The position numbers and the translations under genes are program-made. 64,000 bases of DNA from Allium sativum (taxonomy: Eukaryota; Streptophyta; Magnoliopsida; Asparagales; Amaryllidaceae). The stretch spans positions 876,331,199 to 876,395,198 of the forward strand of contig CM060912.1 in the NCBI GenBank assembly GCA_030737875.1, read 5' to 3'. Shown piece after piece: positions 36,289 through 48,764 of this stretch. Below the pieces are notes generated by a model. It was given only the letters and a program-made list of their open reading frames with translations. It was not told the DNA's origin and made no database searches. Numbering within the stretch: position 1 is the first letter of the stretch; each line of letters starts with the position of its first letter.

Positions 36289-39200
36289 TGTGACGACCCT
36301 ATTCCCGATAAGACGGTGGCAAGGGTAATCTTTGCATTATAACACATAAACAGATAACAGCAGAACAGAAATAAATAAACACACCAGATAATATACAATA
36401 GAATACACTAGATAAATATAATCATCAGAGTTACACAGTATATAGGATCATACTTAGTACAAAATACAGTTCAGCTATACATAAATGTCTATTGCGGAAA
36501 AGAAAACATAATATGTACAACAGGAGCTGAACAACATAAAAAGAGATAAATGATCGAATCCATCTTCAGCTCCAGCTATCCAGAAAGAGCCTGCTAAAAC
36601 CTGAATACAAGGCTGCCCGTGTAGAAATAGGGGCACCCGAGTTTGCAAGTGAAACAAACTACAAGTCAGTCATGGGACTAGTATGAGAAATCTACTTAAC
36701 ACATTTTCAAATATGGCCACTTTCGTGGAATGGGTTTACTCCATTGGATTTCTAGTGCTTTAAAACAAATAATTCTTTTAAACATCGCAATGCTTTTTAT
36801 AAAAATGAAGCCATTATAAGACTCAGTTCCCATCACACAATGCAACACACACCAGAGGATAGAGTTATACCTTATAATGGCCAAAATATGCTTGGTACGA
36901 GCAAAACAAATCATTTGATATTATTGCTAGTGTATATATGTTTCAAAAACAATTTCAATCATAACTATCAATCATAGGCGGCATTAATGCCCCATACCAC
37001 TATGTCGCCATATATAGGTTTACAATAAAAACCGCACGATGTCGTATTTGGAAATTGGATTTCTGTCATGAACCGAGGCCAGGGATCGTCCTTACCGCTT
37101 CGAGACAATCTAGCCTACCATGTCTCAGGACCCAGACTTAGGTGGGCCCTTGGATCGTCAGGGCCGATCCACCGATGTGGATTAAAATTCCTGAACACTG
37201 CGTTTCCCCTCCCTATGGGGCGTAAACTGGTCATCTCTGTCCACACCATCGGCTCTGGAGAGACAGAAGAAAACCAAGGCCTCGCTTTCCATCATCCACA
37301 TAAGTAAAATACCCGGGCGTGTAAAACCCAAAGCACCCCTCTTAGCTAGAAAGAAACATATGTACTCCCTGATGTCTGTCTCCCGTTTCTGGCTCATACC
37401 GGGGTGTGAGGCTCGCGAAACAACGCTATACACAAAGCTACGCCACACGGGCCGTGCTTTGATCATCAACCACAAGACTTTGCTTTTCAATAGAAGCCTT
37501 GATCTTCTGCCACTTAGGCATGCCACACAGGCAATTCACTCCGTGCGACTGATTTCTATCGATATATAACCTCTGGGCTCGTACGTCTCAGAGAAGGGCG
37601 TTAAGCAAGAGAGTAGATTCTCTGCCGCCAAACAGATATATATTTAATAGAGATCAATCAGCACAGAACAAAATCCAATGTCAGACACACAGTCCATTTA
37701 CACGTTCGTTCTGGGTCCGAACGAAACCGGAGGCACTCAATACCTCGCATATCCGTACAATCAACAAGTACGTCCGGGTGGCTACTACTTCAACCCCGTC
37801 AAGGTAGCTACTCCTATCAAGAGCATCAGTAGCACCCCTCCATTCGATGTGAAGATCATCGGTCTTGCACCGTCTTCATATCTTCGACTTTCAATCGTCG
37901 ATCAATTATTTGAAATGAGAATTAACTCGGCCTTTTCAAATAATTCACGTATATTTAGAATTTCAAATCAATTCATTTCAATGGTTAAATTATTCGATAT
38001 CACTAATTTTGTTCTTTATTGTAATTTTCATGCCAAACACATTCAACCATCAATATCACATAAACCGAGCAAATTCAGTTTATTTCCATTCCATATCGTT
38101 TATAATATTTTATCACGATTTATCGCTATTTTTATTTATTTTAAAATAGCCAATTTATTCAAACGACGCTTCAGGCCATAATGCGGCCGTGGCGCTGTTT
38201 TTCTCCAGATTTGATTTACACATATCTGAAAATCTAACCATTGGATCTTCACAAAATTTATATCATTAGAAAGATCTTTTCAAAATGAATCCAACGGTTT
38301 CAGTTTTGGGAAAATCCGACGGTCGGATCTCCCGCACTAATCGTTTGAAGTTACGATTTCAAAATACGAACTACAACGTCGTTATTCGATTTAATTTAAT
38401 TATATTTATATCTATATATATTAATATAATCGATTCTGGCGCTGTTTTCCTTCAGATTTGAATTAAACATTCCAGACAATCCAACCATTGGATCCTTACA
38501 AAGTTGGTGCCGTTGGAAAGGTATTTCCAAGGCGAACCCGACGGTTGTGGTTTCGGGAAAATCCGATGGTCGGATCTCCCGCACTAATCGTTTGAAATCA
38601 CGGTTTCAAAACACGAACTGCAGCTTCGTTATTCACTATATTTTGATTATATTTATATAAATATATAAAAATATAATTCTTTCATCGATTTCAAAACCCT
38701 ATCCACTTTATAGATTTGATAAAAATGACATTTTTATCCAACAGACATTTATTTCAACACTTCACTATTTTCAACAATTCATGTATATAATAAAAATGTG
38801 ATTTTTATTGTAAAACACTTTATTTCAAAACACGACTATTTTATATAGTTCATATAGATGATAAAAATATGATTTTTATTATAAAACAATTTATTTCAAA
38901 ACACGACTATTTTTCAACATATGAATTTCTATTCAACACAGGAATATAGTTTCAACACATGAAAATAATTCTAACACATGAATATTATTGAAAATTTCGG
39001 AAGCATAACGGCAGGGTAGTTAAAACCGGGACCGTATCGAAGTACGGCTCCTCGCTCTACCTTAAAACCTTGCGGTTTTTGACAATGGGGATTCATGCAT
39101 CTAGTTCGCACGCAGGCGACATGTTTTATTTTCATTTCCACAATCTATTCTAATTTTGTTTTCAACCACAAATGGGTATTTTTCAACCACAATCAATCAA

Positions 39201-40474
39201 TTCCAACCACAAACAATTCTAATCAACCATTCGCTATCAACCAATTTTCACACCAATCACAACCAATAAATATCGTCCATGGTCTGTGGACGAGGGGAGT
39301 ATATATATATTCGTATATAATATATTTCAGTTCACTTCAATTCATTTCAACACACAAATAATTTTTACAACGCATATATATAACTTATACATAGAACATA
39401 CAACTTATATAACGCTTATACATGAGGTGTACAATGCTTATATAACTCATACATCGACTATATAATTTATACATCGTTATTTTCCATATCGTTTATAAAT
39501 TAGAAATCTCACATTGGGTTCCACTCCACAAAAAATTGTAGAAGGCTCAGAAAAATATGCGGTCTCTTCTAAAATGTAGAAGACGTCCTCACAGTCCCGA
39601 TGTCTCTTGTTTCACTGGATTTCGACAAGAAACGAAAAAGATATGATTTTTACAAGTTTGCAACACTTAAAAGTGTAATTTTCAATTTGAATTCGCCAAA
39701 GCCGTTACCTCTATTCCTCGCTCAAAACTAGATTTGCCGATATCTTTTGATTCGCTGCACGGGAGGAGGATCGGGTTGTACCACTTGAAAGAGGGTCGAG
39801 GGGACTTCAGGCGCGTGGTGGTGGCTGGCGATTCGGTGGAGCCAGGTGGTCACGGCGACGCTCCAAAGTGGGCAACTTCCCGGGCTCGCAACTCGAGCTA
39901 CATGCAACGGGGGTGGGCGAAATGGGTATGGATGTGAAGAGGGAGGAGAGAGCTTTAAAGACCAGGTGGTGGCGCTCGATTCCATTGAGAGATGGAGGAG
40001 GAATCGAAGAGAGAAGGTTGGGAGGGTGGCCGTCGTTCGCTAGAGCGGGGAAAGAGAGTGTTCCGCCTTTTTTTTTTATAAAAAATATGATTGGTCTGTG
40101 ATATTTATTACTTCCAAAATAGTGTTTCTCCATACGAACTCCAATCCAAATCCAACGACTATCGGCCCTAGCTAAATACCCCCCTTCCGAACACAATGGG
40201 ATATGTTTCGTAGGCCCATTCGATTGTTTCAACTAGTTTTTCTTCAAATTAAAATATAAAACATTCAATATTCTATTTGGACGTACATTTCAATTTGCCG
40301 AGGCCACATACTGATTCAAAAAATTCCCGAAAAATAAATCCAACTTTGTTTTGACGATACGGTCACAACAAAACTAGTTTCGTCGAATTCTGAGATCGTT
40401 TGAAAAATGGCCCCTTTCTGGTCGATCCAATATAGTTGTAATTGACCAAAACACATTTTTCTTTGCCACGCTCA

Positions 40475-40479
40475 CATAC
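40475..40479. repeat. Target-site duplication of element T, left
   Basis: catac before TG at 40480; repeated at 51973-51977. The uninterrupted site (ctcacatactagcttc) can be read at about 10211-10226 in LTR A1 and, with one base changed, at about 62366-62380 in the other LTR of E. Confidence 0.95.
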
Positions 40480-40768
40480 TGTAACACCCCGTGTATTCTA
40501 TAACAGTGAAATTCACTAATTAAAGTATAATTAATTTCAAATCAAAGAAATAAGGGAAACAGGATACGCCATTGCGTTCGTCTCGGAATTCTGCTTGAGA
40601 TAGAGACGGAGTTTGCATAAAACGGACTCCGTATGAGGGAGATATGACCTCCGGAAGTTTCAGAATTCAGTTTAAAATTCAAACAGACAGAAACAGTTCA
40701 GAAATGAGTTCAAAATTAAAAAATCGGACCCAGATTGGGCTGGGTGGGAATTTTCCTGCCCAAGGCAC

Positions 40769-40831
40769 CCAGGTCGACTGGGTAGTCGACCTGGGTAGTC
40801 GACCTGGGGGTCGACTGGGTAGTCGACCTGG
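40769..40831. repeat. GTCGAC palindrome cluster, 5' LTR of T
   Basis: Five GTCGAC sites. The unit is CAGGTCGACT-gggt-AGTCGACCTG-like, with 9-10 bp perfect arms. The 3' LTR has ten sites at 49053-49188. Confidence 0.9.
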
Positions 40832-41007
40832 CCACTGAGCCAGGTCTAACCCAGCCCCTCCTGGCTGGCCTGGTCTATGCTTAGCCGAATTTCTGTGCTT
40901 TGTCTTGTCACTAGGGCTAGGTGTCAGCTCCTGATTGGTTTCTCTTTAAAACGAACGACTTACATTAATCTAAGCTCCATCGACGGCTCTAATCAATTCG
41001 CAAACTC

Positions 41008-41014
41008 TATAAAA
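41008..41014 (+). promoter_or_regulatory. TATA box of element T (5' LTR)
   Basis: ctcTATAAAAagg, a near-perfect plant TATA box, conserved at 49364-49370 in the 3' LTR. Transcription would be expected to start some 25-35 bp downstream, near 41040. Confidence 0.7.
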
Positions 41015-43613
41015 AGGACCTAAGACTCCACCTAATTCACACAAATAAAAATGAGAATGAGACCGTCATGCTGCTGAAGAAAGATTAGGAGTAGCCGTCA
41101 AAATTGAGAGACGATTAGGAGTCGATTCAAAAGCTTAAAGCAACGACAATTAAATCAAAACAACGCCTACAACAAAGGATAGCATCTTCAAATTCAGAAT
41201 TCAGAATCCTGAATTGAAGATTCGTCATGCGTTGTAAGTAGAGTGTTATTCCGATGTGAATGAATAATTGAGTTTTGATTTGTGTAAAATGAGAAATGGA
41301 ATTGTACTCAATTTGTGGTGATGATAATTCATAATTGTATGTTGCTATGATTCTAATTATGAATAAATTTAGGACGTTGTGGTATAAGGATGTTAGAATT
41401 ATTGGATATTTGCAAGTATATGATTCATGTTGAAAGTTAACAACTATATGTTTGTGGTAGTTTATTTCAACCAAGTTGAGACTCATGCAAGTATATGATT
41501 CACTATTATGCCAACATGATTTTAGATCCATCTATGTATATTTGTATGATCATTTTTAGTGTAGTTAGATCCAATTGAGTATTATGATTCATATGAATTT
41601 ATGTTGGAATTGGCATCATGATTCAAGTGTAAAATCATACTTTTGTATTAGTGACAAAAGCAAGCATCTTTGTGAACTTGTGTTAATTCTATGAACATGA
41701 CTAGATTACGTTTGGTGTTATGCCTAATTGAAAATATGTTTTAGGCCTATGTTGTTATCAAAATCATATGATAATATATGTGACACATATTTAAGTTAGA
41801 TTCACATTTTTAAATGCAAGTTTACATGACTAGATTAAAACCATGATTCATGTTAGGTATGTTTCATGTCAAGATTATATGCTATTACAATGCAAGTTAA
41901 CAAGTGCCTAACTTATGTTAATTAGATCGTTATGTTGCAAGTTCATGCGTTCACACACCCCTTTTGATGTTACTTAGAATATATAAACACCATGTTCTAA
42001 GCCTCCCCTTTTTCATGTGGCTAAGTTGGGCTTAAATGTTAAACCCAACATATGTTATGTTATAGCGAGCGTATAAAACGGGGGTAATGACGTTGGGTTA
42101 AAAATATAAAACATATGTGTTGGCATGTTTGACGCATGCCAACGACCTTGAGAACGTTTAAGTGGTATAAATTAATTTTACCCAATAAAGATGAATTTGA
42201 ATAATGGGCTGCAAATATTTACATATAAAAAGAAAAAGACAAAATATGTAAACTTAGAAAATACGATGTGTTTAACCCGAGGTTGGATTGAGTTGTGACA
42301 TAAACCTGCCCGGACCCGCCCGGCTGTCCAGTAGTCGCAACAATACCTATCCAATGTGGGTGGTTAAACACTGAGCCCAATAAAGACCCGAGGTTAGACT
42401 GAGTTGTGACGTAAGACTGCCCGGACCCAACCGGCAACAGGCAGTCACAACAATACCTGTCTAATGTGAGTGGTTGAGGCTTTAATAAGACAATTAAGGC
42501 TGAGTCAGGATTGATAGGATTAAGTAAATCGAATTAATACTTAATCAAATTAAACATGCTAAACTATACAGACTGATTGGGGGTTAGGTTTATACAGAAC
42601 ACTCAACCAACTTAGCATGTTGGCTAGAAATAAAAAACCTAGTAGCGGGGGACCCTTTTCAGCAGTAACCCTACAAGGTGTATCAGGATACCCTGAACTA
42701 GGCAGTGTGGGGCACGATTACTGGGTTGACTGTAAGAGGTCAAATCGACGGCGGTGGTGCAGCAGTGTAGGTTCTAACGGGGTGCGGGCGTGCACACACT
42801 CCAGCGCAGAAAAATTAGGCACTGGGCACCAGTAGTATACCTGTGCATTCTAGAATTGTGTCGAGCCGCCACCATGGGACTTGATACACCCCATGGTGGG
42901 ACCAGCATAGGTAGCTACAACATCGGGGGCCGTAAGACACATGTAACTATGCGAGTAGGAGCTGATCATTAGAAATGGATCACTTCACCCTGATTTTGGG
43001 GTGCCTGTTGGGAACTAGTTTATAGGGGTGCAGAGATTAATATGGGGTACGATAGTACATTCGACTCTAGACAACTTAACTTAGTTTATGGTGTTTCCCC
43101 ATTTCCAGTTTGTGCTTATCATGCTCATTTCTTTATTCATAGACTGAATAGTCCTAGACTTACTCAGGCTTTATGTCTGACTCTACTTTTCTTTCGTCTT
43201 CTTTTCTTTCGTTTCCCCCTAGGTCCACAGGAAGGGAATACCACAGCTTGACCAGTTTTCACATCCAGCTTGAAGAGAAAGAATGTATTGCTTGGATCTC
43301 TTTCGTTTTGGACTATGGCTTTGGATAGCAATTATGGGGACTTATGCAGTTTACTTATGTTTTTATGCTTCTTTAAGTTATGAAATCAAGACAGCTATGA
43401 AAATGTAATGTTTTTGGAAGTATTATAAGACAATTATGGTATGGTTTGTGTAACACGTATTTTGATGAAATAAAAGTTGCTGTTGTTTTCCGTTGTTCAA
43501 AAATATGTGTATTTATATATGTCTTGTGTATCTGTGACTTATACTTATAAACCTCCACCAAAATTATGGCATTCCCTTTGAGAGTGACCCTAACGGAGGT
43601 GGGGTGTTTCACT

Positions 43614-43625
43614 TGGTATCAGAGC
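43614..43625 (+). other. Primer-binding site of element T
   Basis: TGGTATCAGAGC, identical to the complement of the plant initiator-Met tRNA 3' end, two bases after the LTR terminus at 43611. Confidence 0.95.
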
Positions 43626-43795
43626 ATAGGTTTACCTGATAAGATAAAAAGTTTTGAAAATTTATTTTCAAAAGAAAATTTAAAGAAGCATTTTGAAAAG
43701 ATAAAATGTTATTTTATTTTAAAAAGGCATAGTCCCCCAAAGCCATAGGTACTATCTTTTATCCTTCGTTTTGAATCTATCCTTTTTGTTTCAGC

Positions 43796-44781
43796 ATGTC
43801 CGAAGAACTTAACTTGCCAGAGGGTGTACCAATACCTGGTTGGTTCAGACGATTCTTAGAAGCAAGGGCCAATCAGCCAGGTCCCACTGTTCCTCCTCCC
43901 CCAGCTGCAGGAAATCATCCAGCTGCAGGAGATCATCCAGCTGCAGCAACACCTCCTCCTCCACCTCCTCCGCGTGGTAATACTTTTGCTAAGATATGTA
44001 AAGATTTCAAAGCTATGGGGGGGAAGGACTTTCATGGAACCGAGTCCTTCGTGGCAGCCAGGAACTGGCTGAAGGAAACTGAGGACTTATTTGTAATCTT
44101 TGAGGTAGAAGATAGGCAGAAGGTGCAACTGGCAGTATGGCTACTTAAAGGCGAGGCTTCCTACTGGTGGGAAGTTACCAATGCAGAAAGACCAGTGGAA
44201 ACATGGGAGGACTTTAGGGCGAGGTTTGAGTCTAAATTTCTCTCAAAAGCTGAAAGGAGCATTCAATTGGAAAAAAAATCTTATTTCTTAAGCAAGGGAA
44301 TATGACAGTCAAGGAGTACGTTAATCAGTTCGATCAGCTGGCTAGGTTCGGGCTGGACCTAGTCAACACTACGCACAAGAAGGCTCTCCGCTTTGTCAAA
44401 GGATTGAATGAGCCATTACATAGCTTAGCCATGACCCATATACCTATAGGAGCTACGTATGAAAGGTTGGTGCAGATGGCATTGTTGAACGAAGAGGATA
44501 AGGGCAAGAAGGAGACAAAGGCAGAAAGCTCTCAAGGGAAGAAAGAGGGTTTACAGCCTAAGAAGATAGAATTTAAGAAGGGCGGGAAAGACAACAAGTG
44601 CCAAGAGAAGAGGTAGTGTAATTTCTGTGGCAAAGTGGGGCACTTAGTGAAAGATTGCCGGAAAAAGAAGGCCAAGTTGAATGGTAGGTGCTTTTCTTGC
44701 GGTGAGACAGGCCACATGGCTAAGGATTGCCCAAAGAAACGAGGACAGGGGCAGAAGGCTGGATCCACCTCAGGGGCATAG
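43796..44781 (+). pseudogene. gag: gag of element T (frameshift and stop)
   Basis: Capsid/nucleocapsid precursor that packages the element RNA. 43796-44305 encodes 169 residues: a proline/alanine-rich segment (about 30-59), then a retrotransposon gag domain (about 85-150, with a WLLKGEASYWW core). At an A8 run (44271-44278) the conserved reading moves to another frame (net loss of one base); the rest of the domain continues in 44302-44616, and a TAG at 44614-44616 interrupts just before two CCHC zinc knuckles, CNFCGKVGHLVKDC and CFSCGETGHMAKDC (44617 to about 44735). Another TAG is at 44779. The in-frame sequence runs on toward protease. Broken in this copy; each lesion is a single event. Confidence 0.88.
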
Positions 44782-47700
44782 GTTCATGTGCTAGAAGTGC
44801 CGCCTCTGCAATAGCGAGGTATAAATACTTCTGTAGAAAGTGCAGTTTATCTTTATGATCACCCAGTTCGCACTTTATTTGATTCTGGCGCATCACACTC
44901 CTTTATTTCATCTGCTTTAGTAGAATCTCTGCACCTAGAAACTAGTATGGTAGAGGACTCCTTAATTGTTTCAAATCCAATCGAGGGCCCAGTTCATTTG
45001 TCTATGATCTGTGTGGGATTGAAAATTTCTATTCTAAGCGTAGAATTTAGATGTAGTGCCTTTGTTTTGGGCTTCTCGTGATATGGTTTGATTTTGGGCA
45101 TGGATTGGCTATCCAGTAATGGTTCCATCCTTGATTGTGAGAAAAGGGTGGTTAGGCTTCTGACCCAACTCGGTAACACTCTGGAAATTACTTGTAATCC
45201 CTCGTATGCGGTTATGCTTAGTTATCTTGAATCGCTAGATGCTTCTGTTGAGAGTTTGCAATCGGTTAGAGTGGTCCGTGAATATCCGGATGTCTTCGAA
45301 GAGGTGAAGGGCTTACCTCCGAAGCGGGAGATAGACTTCTGCATATATCTTGTAGATAGTGCAAAGCCTGTTGCGTTGCCCGTTAGACACATGGCTCCAT
45401 GGGAAAGGAAAGAGCTCAGTAAATAGGTTAAAGAGCTTCTAGAGAAGGGGTTCATTAGAAGAAGCATTTCAGAATGGGGTGCTCCAGTTGTGTTCGCCAC
45501 AAAGGCGGATGGTTCACTCCGTCTATGTGTTGACTATAGGGAGCTCAACAAATTAACGAAAAAGAATAGGCACCCTCTCCCCAGAATTGACGATCTGTTT
45601 GATCAGCTTGTAGGAGCGTCTGTTTTCTCCCAACTCGATTTGGCGACCGGTTTTCATCAGCTAAGGGTGGATGAAGATAGCATCGATAAGACAACATTCA
45701 GAACCCCAGACGGCTTCTTTGAATGGCTTGTCATGCCTTTCGGCTTGACAAACGCACCCGCTTACTTCGTTGACCTGATGAGTAGGGTGTTCAGAGAATT
45801 CCTCAACAAGTTCGTAGTGGTCTTCGTAGACGATATCTTGATCTTCTCGAAGAGTGAAGAAGAGTATGCTCAGCACCTAAGGGCAGTCATGGAAACTCTG
45901 CGAGTCCATCAACTAAAAGCCAAATTCTCCAAATGCCACTTTTGGAGAGAGGAAGTAAGGTTTCTTGGGCATATAGTATCCAAAGAAGGGTTAGCTGTGG
46001 ACCCTGCTAAGGTAGTAGCGATACAGGATTGGAAGACACCAAGGAATGCAACTGAGGTCCGAAGTTTTCTAGGACTGGCAGGTTTCTACCGAAAATTCAC
46101 AAGGGATTTTGCGAAAATCTCAGCTCCACTCACAAGGTTGACAAAGAAGAATCTAGTGTTCAATTGGGATTTGGATTGCGAGTTTGCTTTCCAACGACTA
46201 AAAAGGGCTCTTACAACAGCCCCAGTTCTGACGTTGCCAGATGGAAGCAAGATGTTCACAGTTTATACAGATGCATATAGGACAGGGCTAGGCGATGTCT
46301 TGATGCAAGAAGGAAGGGTAGTAGCTTATGGTCGAAGGCAATTGAAAGTTCATGAAAAGAACTACCCGACCCACGATCTTGAGTTAGCCTCCATCCTCTT
46401 TGCACTTAAGTCTTGGCGACACTATATCCTAGGTGAGAAATTCGAACTGTATACTGACCATAAATCTTTGAAGTATCTCTTCTCGCAGAAGGACCTTAAC
46501 TTGAGGCAACAAAGGTGGATGGAGTTTCTTGCCTCGTACGATTTCGAGATCTCCTACACTCCGGGCAAAGGCAACGCAGTGACAGACGCGTTGAGCCGAA
46601 AGAAACTGACCCTAAGCCCGCTCTTTATAGAAAGGCAAAGCTTGGAGTATATAGCCAGTTTTAACTTTAGGCCCTCCTCCGATTTTGTACCGGGCTTGCT
46701 AGCATCTCTCAAAGTACGCCCGACTCTAGTGGACTCAATAGGGACAGCACAACGCGAAGACCCTCATCTTGTGGAGACGATTGATAGGCTAATTAGGGGT
46801 GAGACTTCAAGTCACCTCAGCAGATACTCCATCGATGATAAGGGTTGGCTATGGCGAGACGGAAGACTATGCGTCCCACGGACAAGGGATTTAGTAAAGA
46901 CGGTTCTCGAAGAAGCACATCACTCCAAGATGACGATACATCCAGGCGGAGATAAAATGTACAAGGACATTAAGAGAACTTTCTTTTGGAGCGGCATGAA
47001 GAAGGACGTGGCAGATTTAGTCTCTAAGTGTATGACTTGCCAACGGGTTAAGGCGGAGCAGAAGAAGCCTGGCGGTCTGCTCCATCCTCTAGAGGTCCCA
47101 CAGTGGAAGTGGGATAGCATTTCAATGGACTTCATTGATGGGCTGCCCAGGTCTAGAAGAGGCAACACTAGCATTTGGGTAATAGTGGATAGGCTTACTA
47201 AAAGCGCCCACTTTTTACCTGTCAAGAGTAAAAGGACTGCCTCATCCCTAGCATCTCTTTATCTCAAGGAAATTGTTCGACTCCATGGAATACCCTCCAG
47301 CATTGTTTGTGACCAAGACCCTATCTTCACAAGTGAGTTTTGGCAGATTCTGCAAGAAGCGGTAGGCAAACAGTTATGCTTGAGTACAGCCTATCACCCC
47401 CAAACCGACGGCCAGACAGAAAGAGTGAATAGAGTTTTGGAGGACCTTTTAAGACTGTGCGTCCTCGACTTCGGAGGGACATGGGAAGACCATCTTCCTT
47501 TGGTGGAATTTGCCTACAACAACAGCTACCAAGCCACCATCGGAATGGCACCCTTCGAAGCTTTAAATGGAAGACCGTGCCGATCGCCCACTTGTTGGTG
47601 GGAGTCTATTGACAAGCTCATACTTGGACCAGATATGATCCAAGAGACTTCAGAGAAAGTAGACTTAATACGGAGAAGAATGAAGACAGCCCAAGACAGG

Positions 47701-48198
47701 CAAAAATTCTACGCAGACAAGAGGAGGACCGACCTTGAATTTGAGGTTGGAGACAGGGTTTTTCTTAAGGTATCTCCTCTAAGGAACGTTGTTCGTTTTG
47801 GAACCACAGGGAAGCTAGCACAAAGGTTCGTAGGGCCGTTTCCTATCATCGAGAAGGTTGGGAAGATGGCCTATAGATTAGAGCTACCCGAAAAGCTGGC
47901 CGGAGTTCACAACGCCTTTCATGTTTCTCACCTCCGGAAGTGTTTACACGAGTCTGCTGAAATAGTAGAGCCTAGCATTCTTGAAGAAGCTGAAGTGGAA
48001 CGCGAAGCAATCGTGAGGAAAGTTCCAACCCGCATATTAGGAACGAAAGTGAAAAAGCTACGCAACCGCGAAGTCAAGCTCGTCAAAGTTCAGTGGAGCG
48101 ACGCCGAGGAAGACGTGACTTGGGAAACTGAGGCTAGAATACGCACAGCCTACCCTTTTCTTTTTGAGGGTACATCTTTGATCTTTCTTTTTCCTTAA
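44782..48198 (+). pseudogene. pol: pol of element T: protease, RT, RNase H, integrase, chromodomain
   Basis: All in one frame with stops at 44812 (TAG), 45079 (TGA) and 45424 (TAG). The aspartic protease motif LFDSGAS is at about 44875-44895 and ILGMDW at 45091-45108. From 45427 the frame is open for 924 codons. Numbered from 45490: RT with FVDD at 112-115; RNase H with D261, E298, D323 and D366; integrase zinc finger H478, H484, C514, C517; catalytic D547, D608, E644 (D,D35E spacing); GPY/F-like region 775-800; chromodomain-like [15 protein letters not shown] at 865-879, to residue 902. The RNase H start (TDAYRTGLG) and RT motifs look conserved. Function: copy the RNA and integrate the cDNA; the chromodomain would steer insertion to heterochromatin. 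The C-terminal enzymes look intact, but the stops block a polyprotein. Confidence 0.93.
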
Positions 48199-48750
48199 GT
48201 TGCACTTTTATCTATCTTTTTAGGTATATCTCCTCGACCTTATCTTTTAGGTAGAAACCCTTTGGATGAAAACATGTAATTGAAGCATGTTATGGATGAT
48301 GGTTGCAAGTGGTTGCAAGTGATTGCTAGTGGTTGCTCGTGGTTGCATATACACACACAATCTAGGTTTTAGATCGGCTCAGTCACCTCATATTGCATAT
48401 GCATATATGTATTTATATTCGTATATGGTTGAAGTTTAATGTGTTGTCATATAGATGTTGCATTTATATGAATGATTGTGCACTCATGTAGAAACATGAA
48501 TAGGAAGGTTTGCATACATAATGGATTCATGACACTTACATAATTTGCATTAAGGAGGTCAACTGAATCAGTAGACCGCCTGGTTTTGCACTAGATAAGT
48601 ACATGTACACACACTTCGCATATGATCATGAAGCATTAGAAGTCTTTTAAGGACAATGGATACTCGTGTTTGATGGATGAGTAGATGGACGTTTGGATGT
48701 TAGGATATACATTCATCCTAAATTTGAAGATTTCGGGGACGAAATCCTAT
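48199..48750 (+). other. 3' untranslated region of element T
   Basis: AT-rich DNA between the end of pol and the polypurine tract. It has a short ggttgcaagt / ggttgctcgt repeat at 48300-48348. No ORF of note. Confidence 0.8.
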
Positions 48751-48764
48751 TAAGTGGGGGAGAA
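48751..48764 (+). other. Polypurine tract of element T
   Basis: taagtgggggagaa directly before the 3' LTR (TGTAACACCC at 48765). Confidence 0.93.

Larger units (their letters stand above)
40480..43611 (+). repeat. 5' LTR of element T
   Basis: TGTAACACCC ... GGGTGTTTCA, 3132 bp. U3 carries a GTCGAC palindrome cluster (40769-40831) and a TATA box (41008). Downstream are two ~92-bp tandem-like copies (42275-42365 and 42386-42477) with gcccggaccc, a CCACCATGGG/CCCATGGTGG inverted repeat (42869/42890) and aataaa-type signals near 43468. Short ORFs inside (for example 42617-42835, 43042-43251) recur in the 3' LTR only because the LTRs are duplicates. Confidence 0.93.

Noticed and set aside
37678..38181. 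167-codon ORF in LTR E-left (with a 113-codon counterpart at 59584-59925)
   Set aside because: It is antisense to the element, differs in length between sister LTRs, and overlaps the hairpin-rich region; no family recognised.
42861..42972. GCCGCCACCATGG, an exact vertebrate-type start context, with a short ORF in the T LTR
   Set aside because: The ORF from that ATG is about 32 codons with no recognisable domain; the match is part of an inverted repeat and best read as chance.
44614..44616. TAG after gag as a programmed read-through stop
   Set aside because: It precedes the zinc knuckles and is followed by four further in-frame stops; mutational decay explains all of them.
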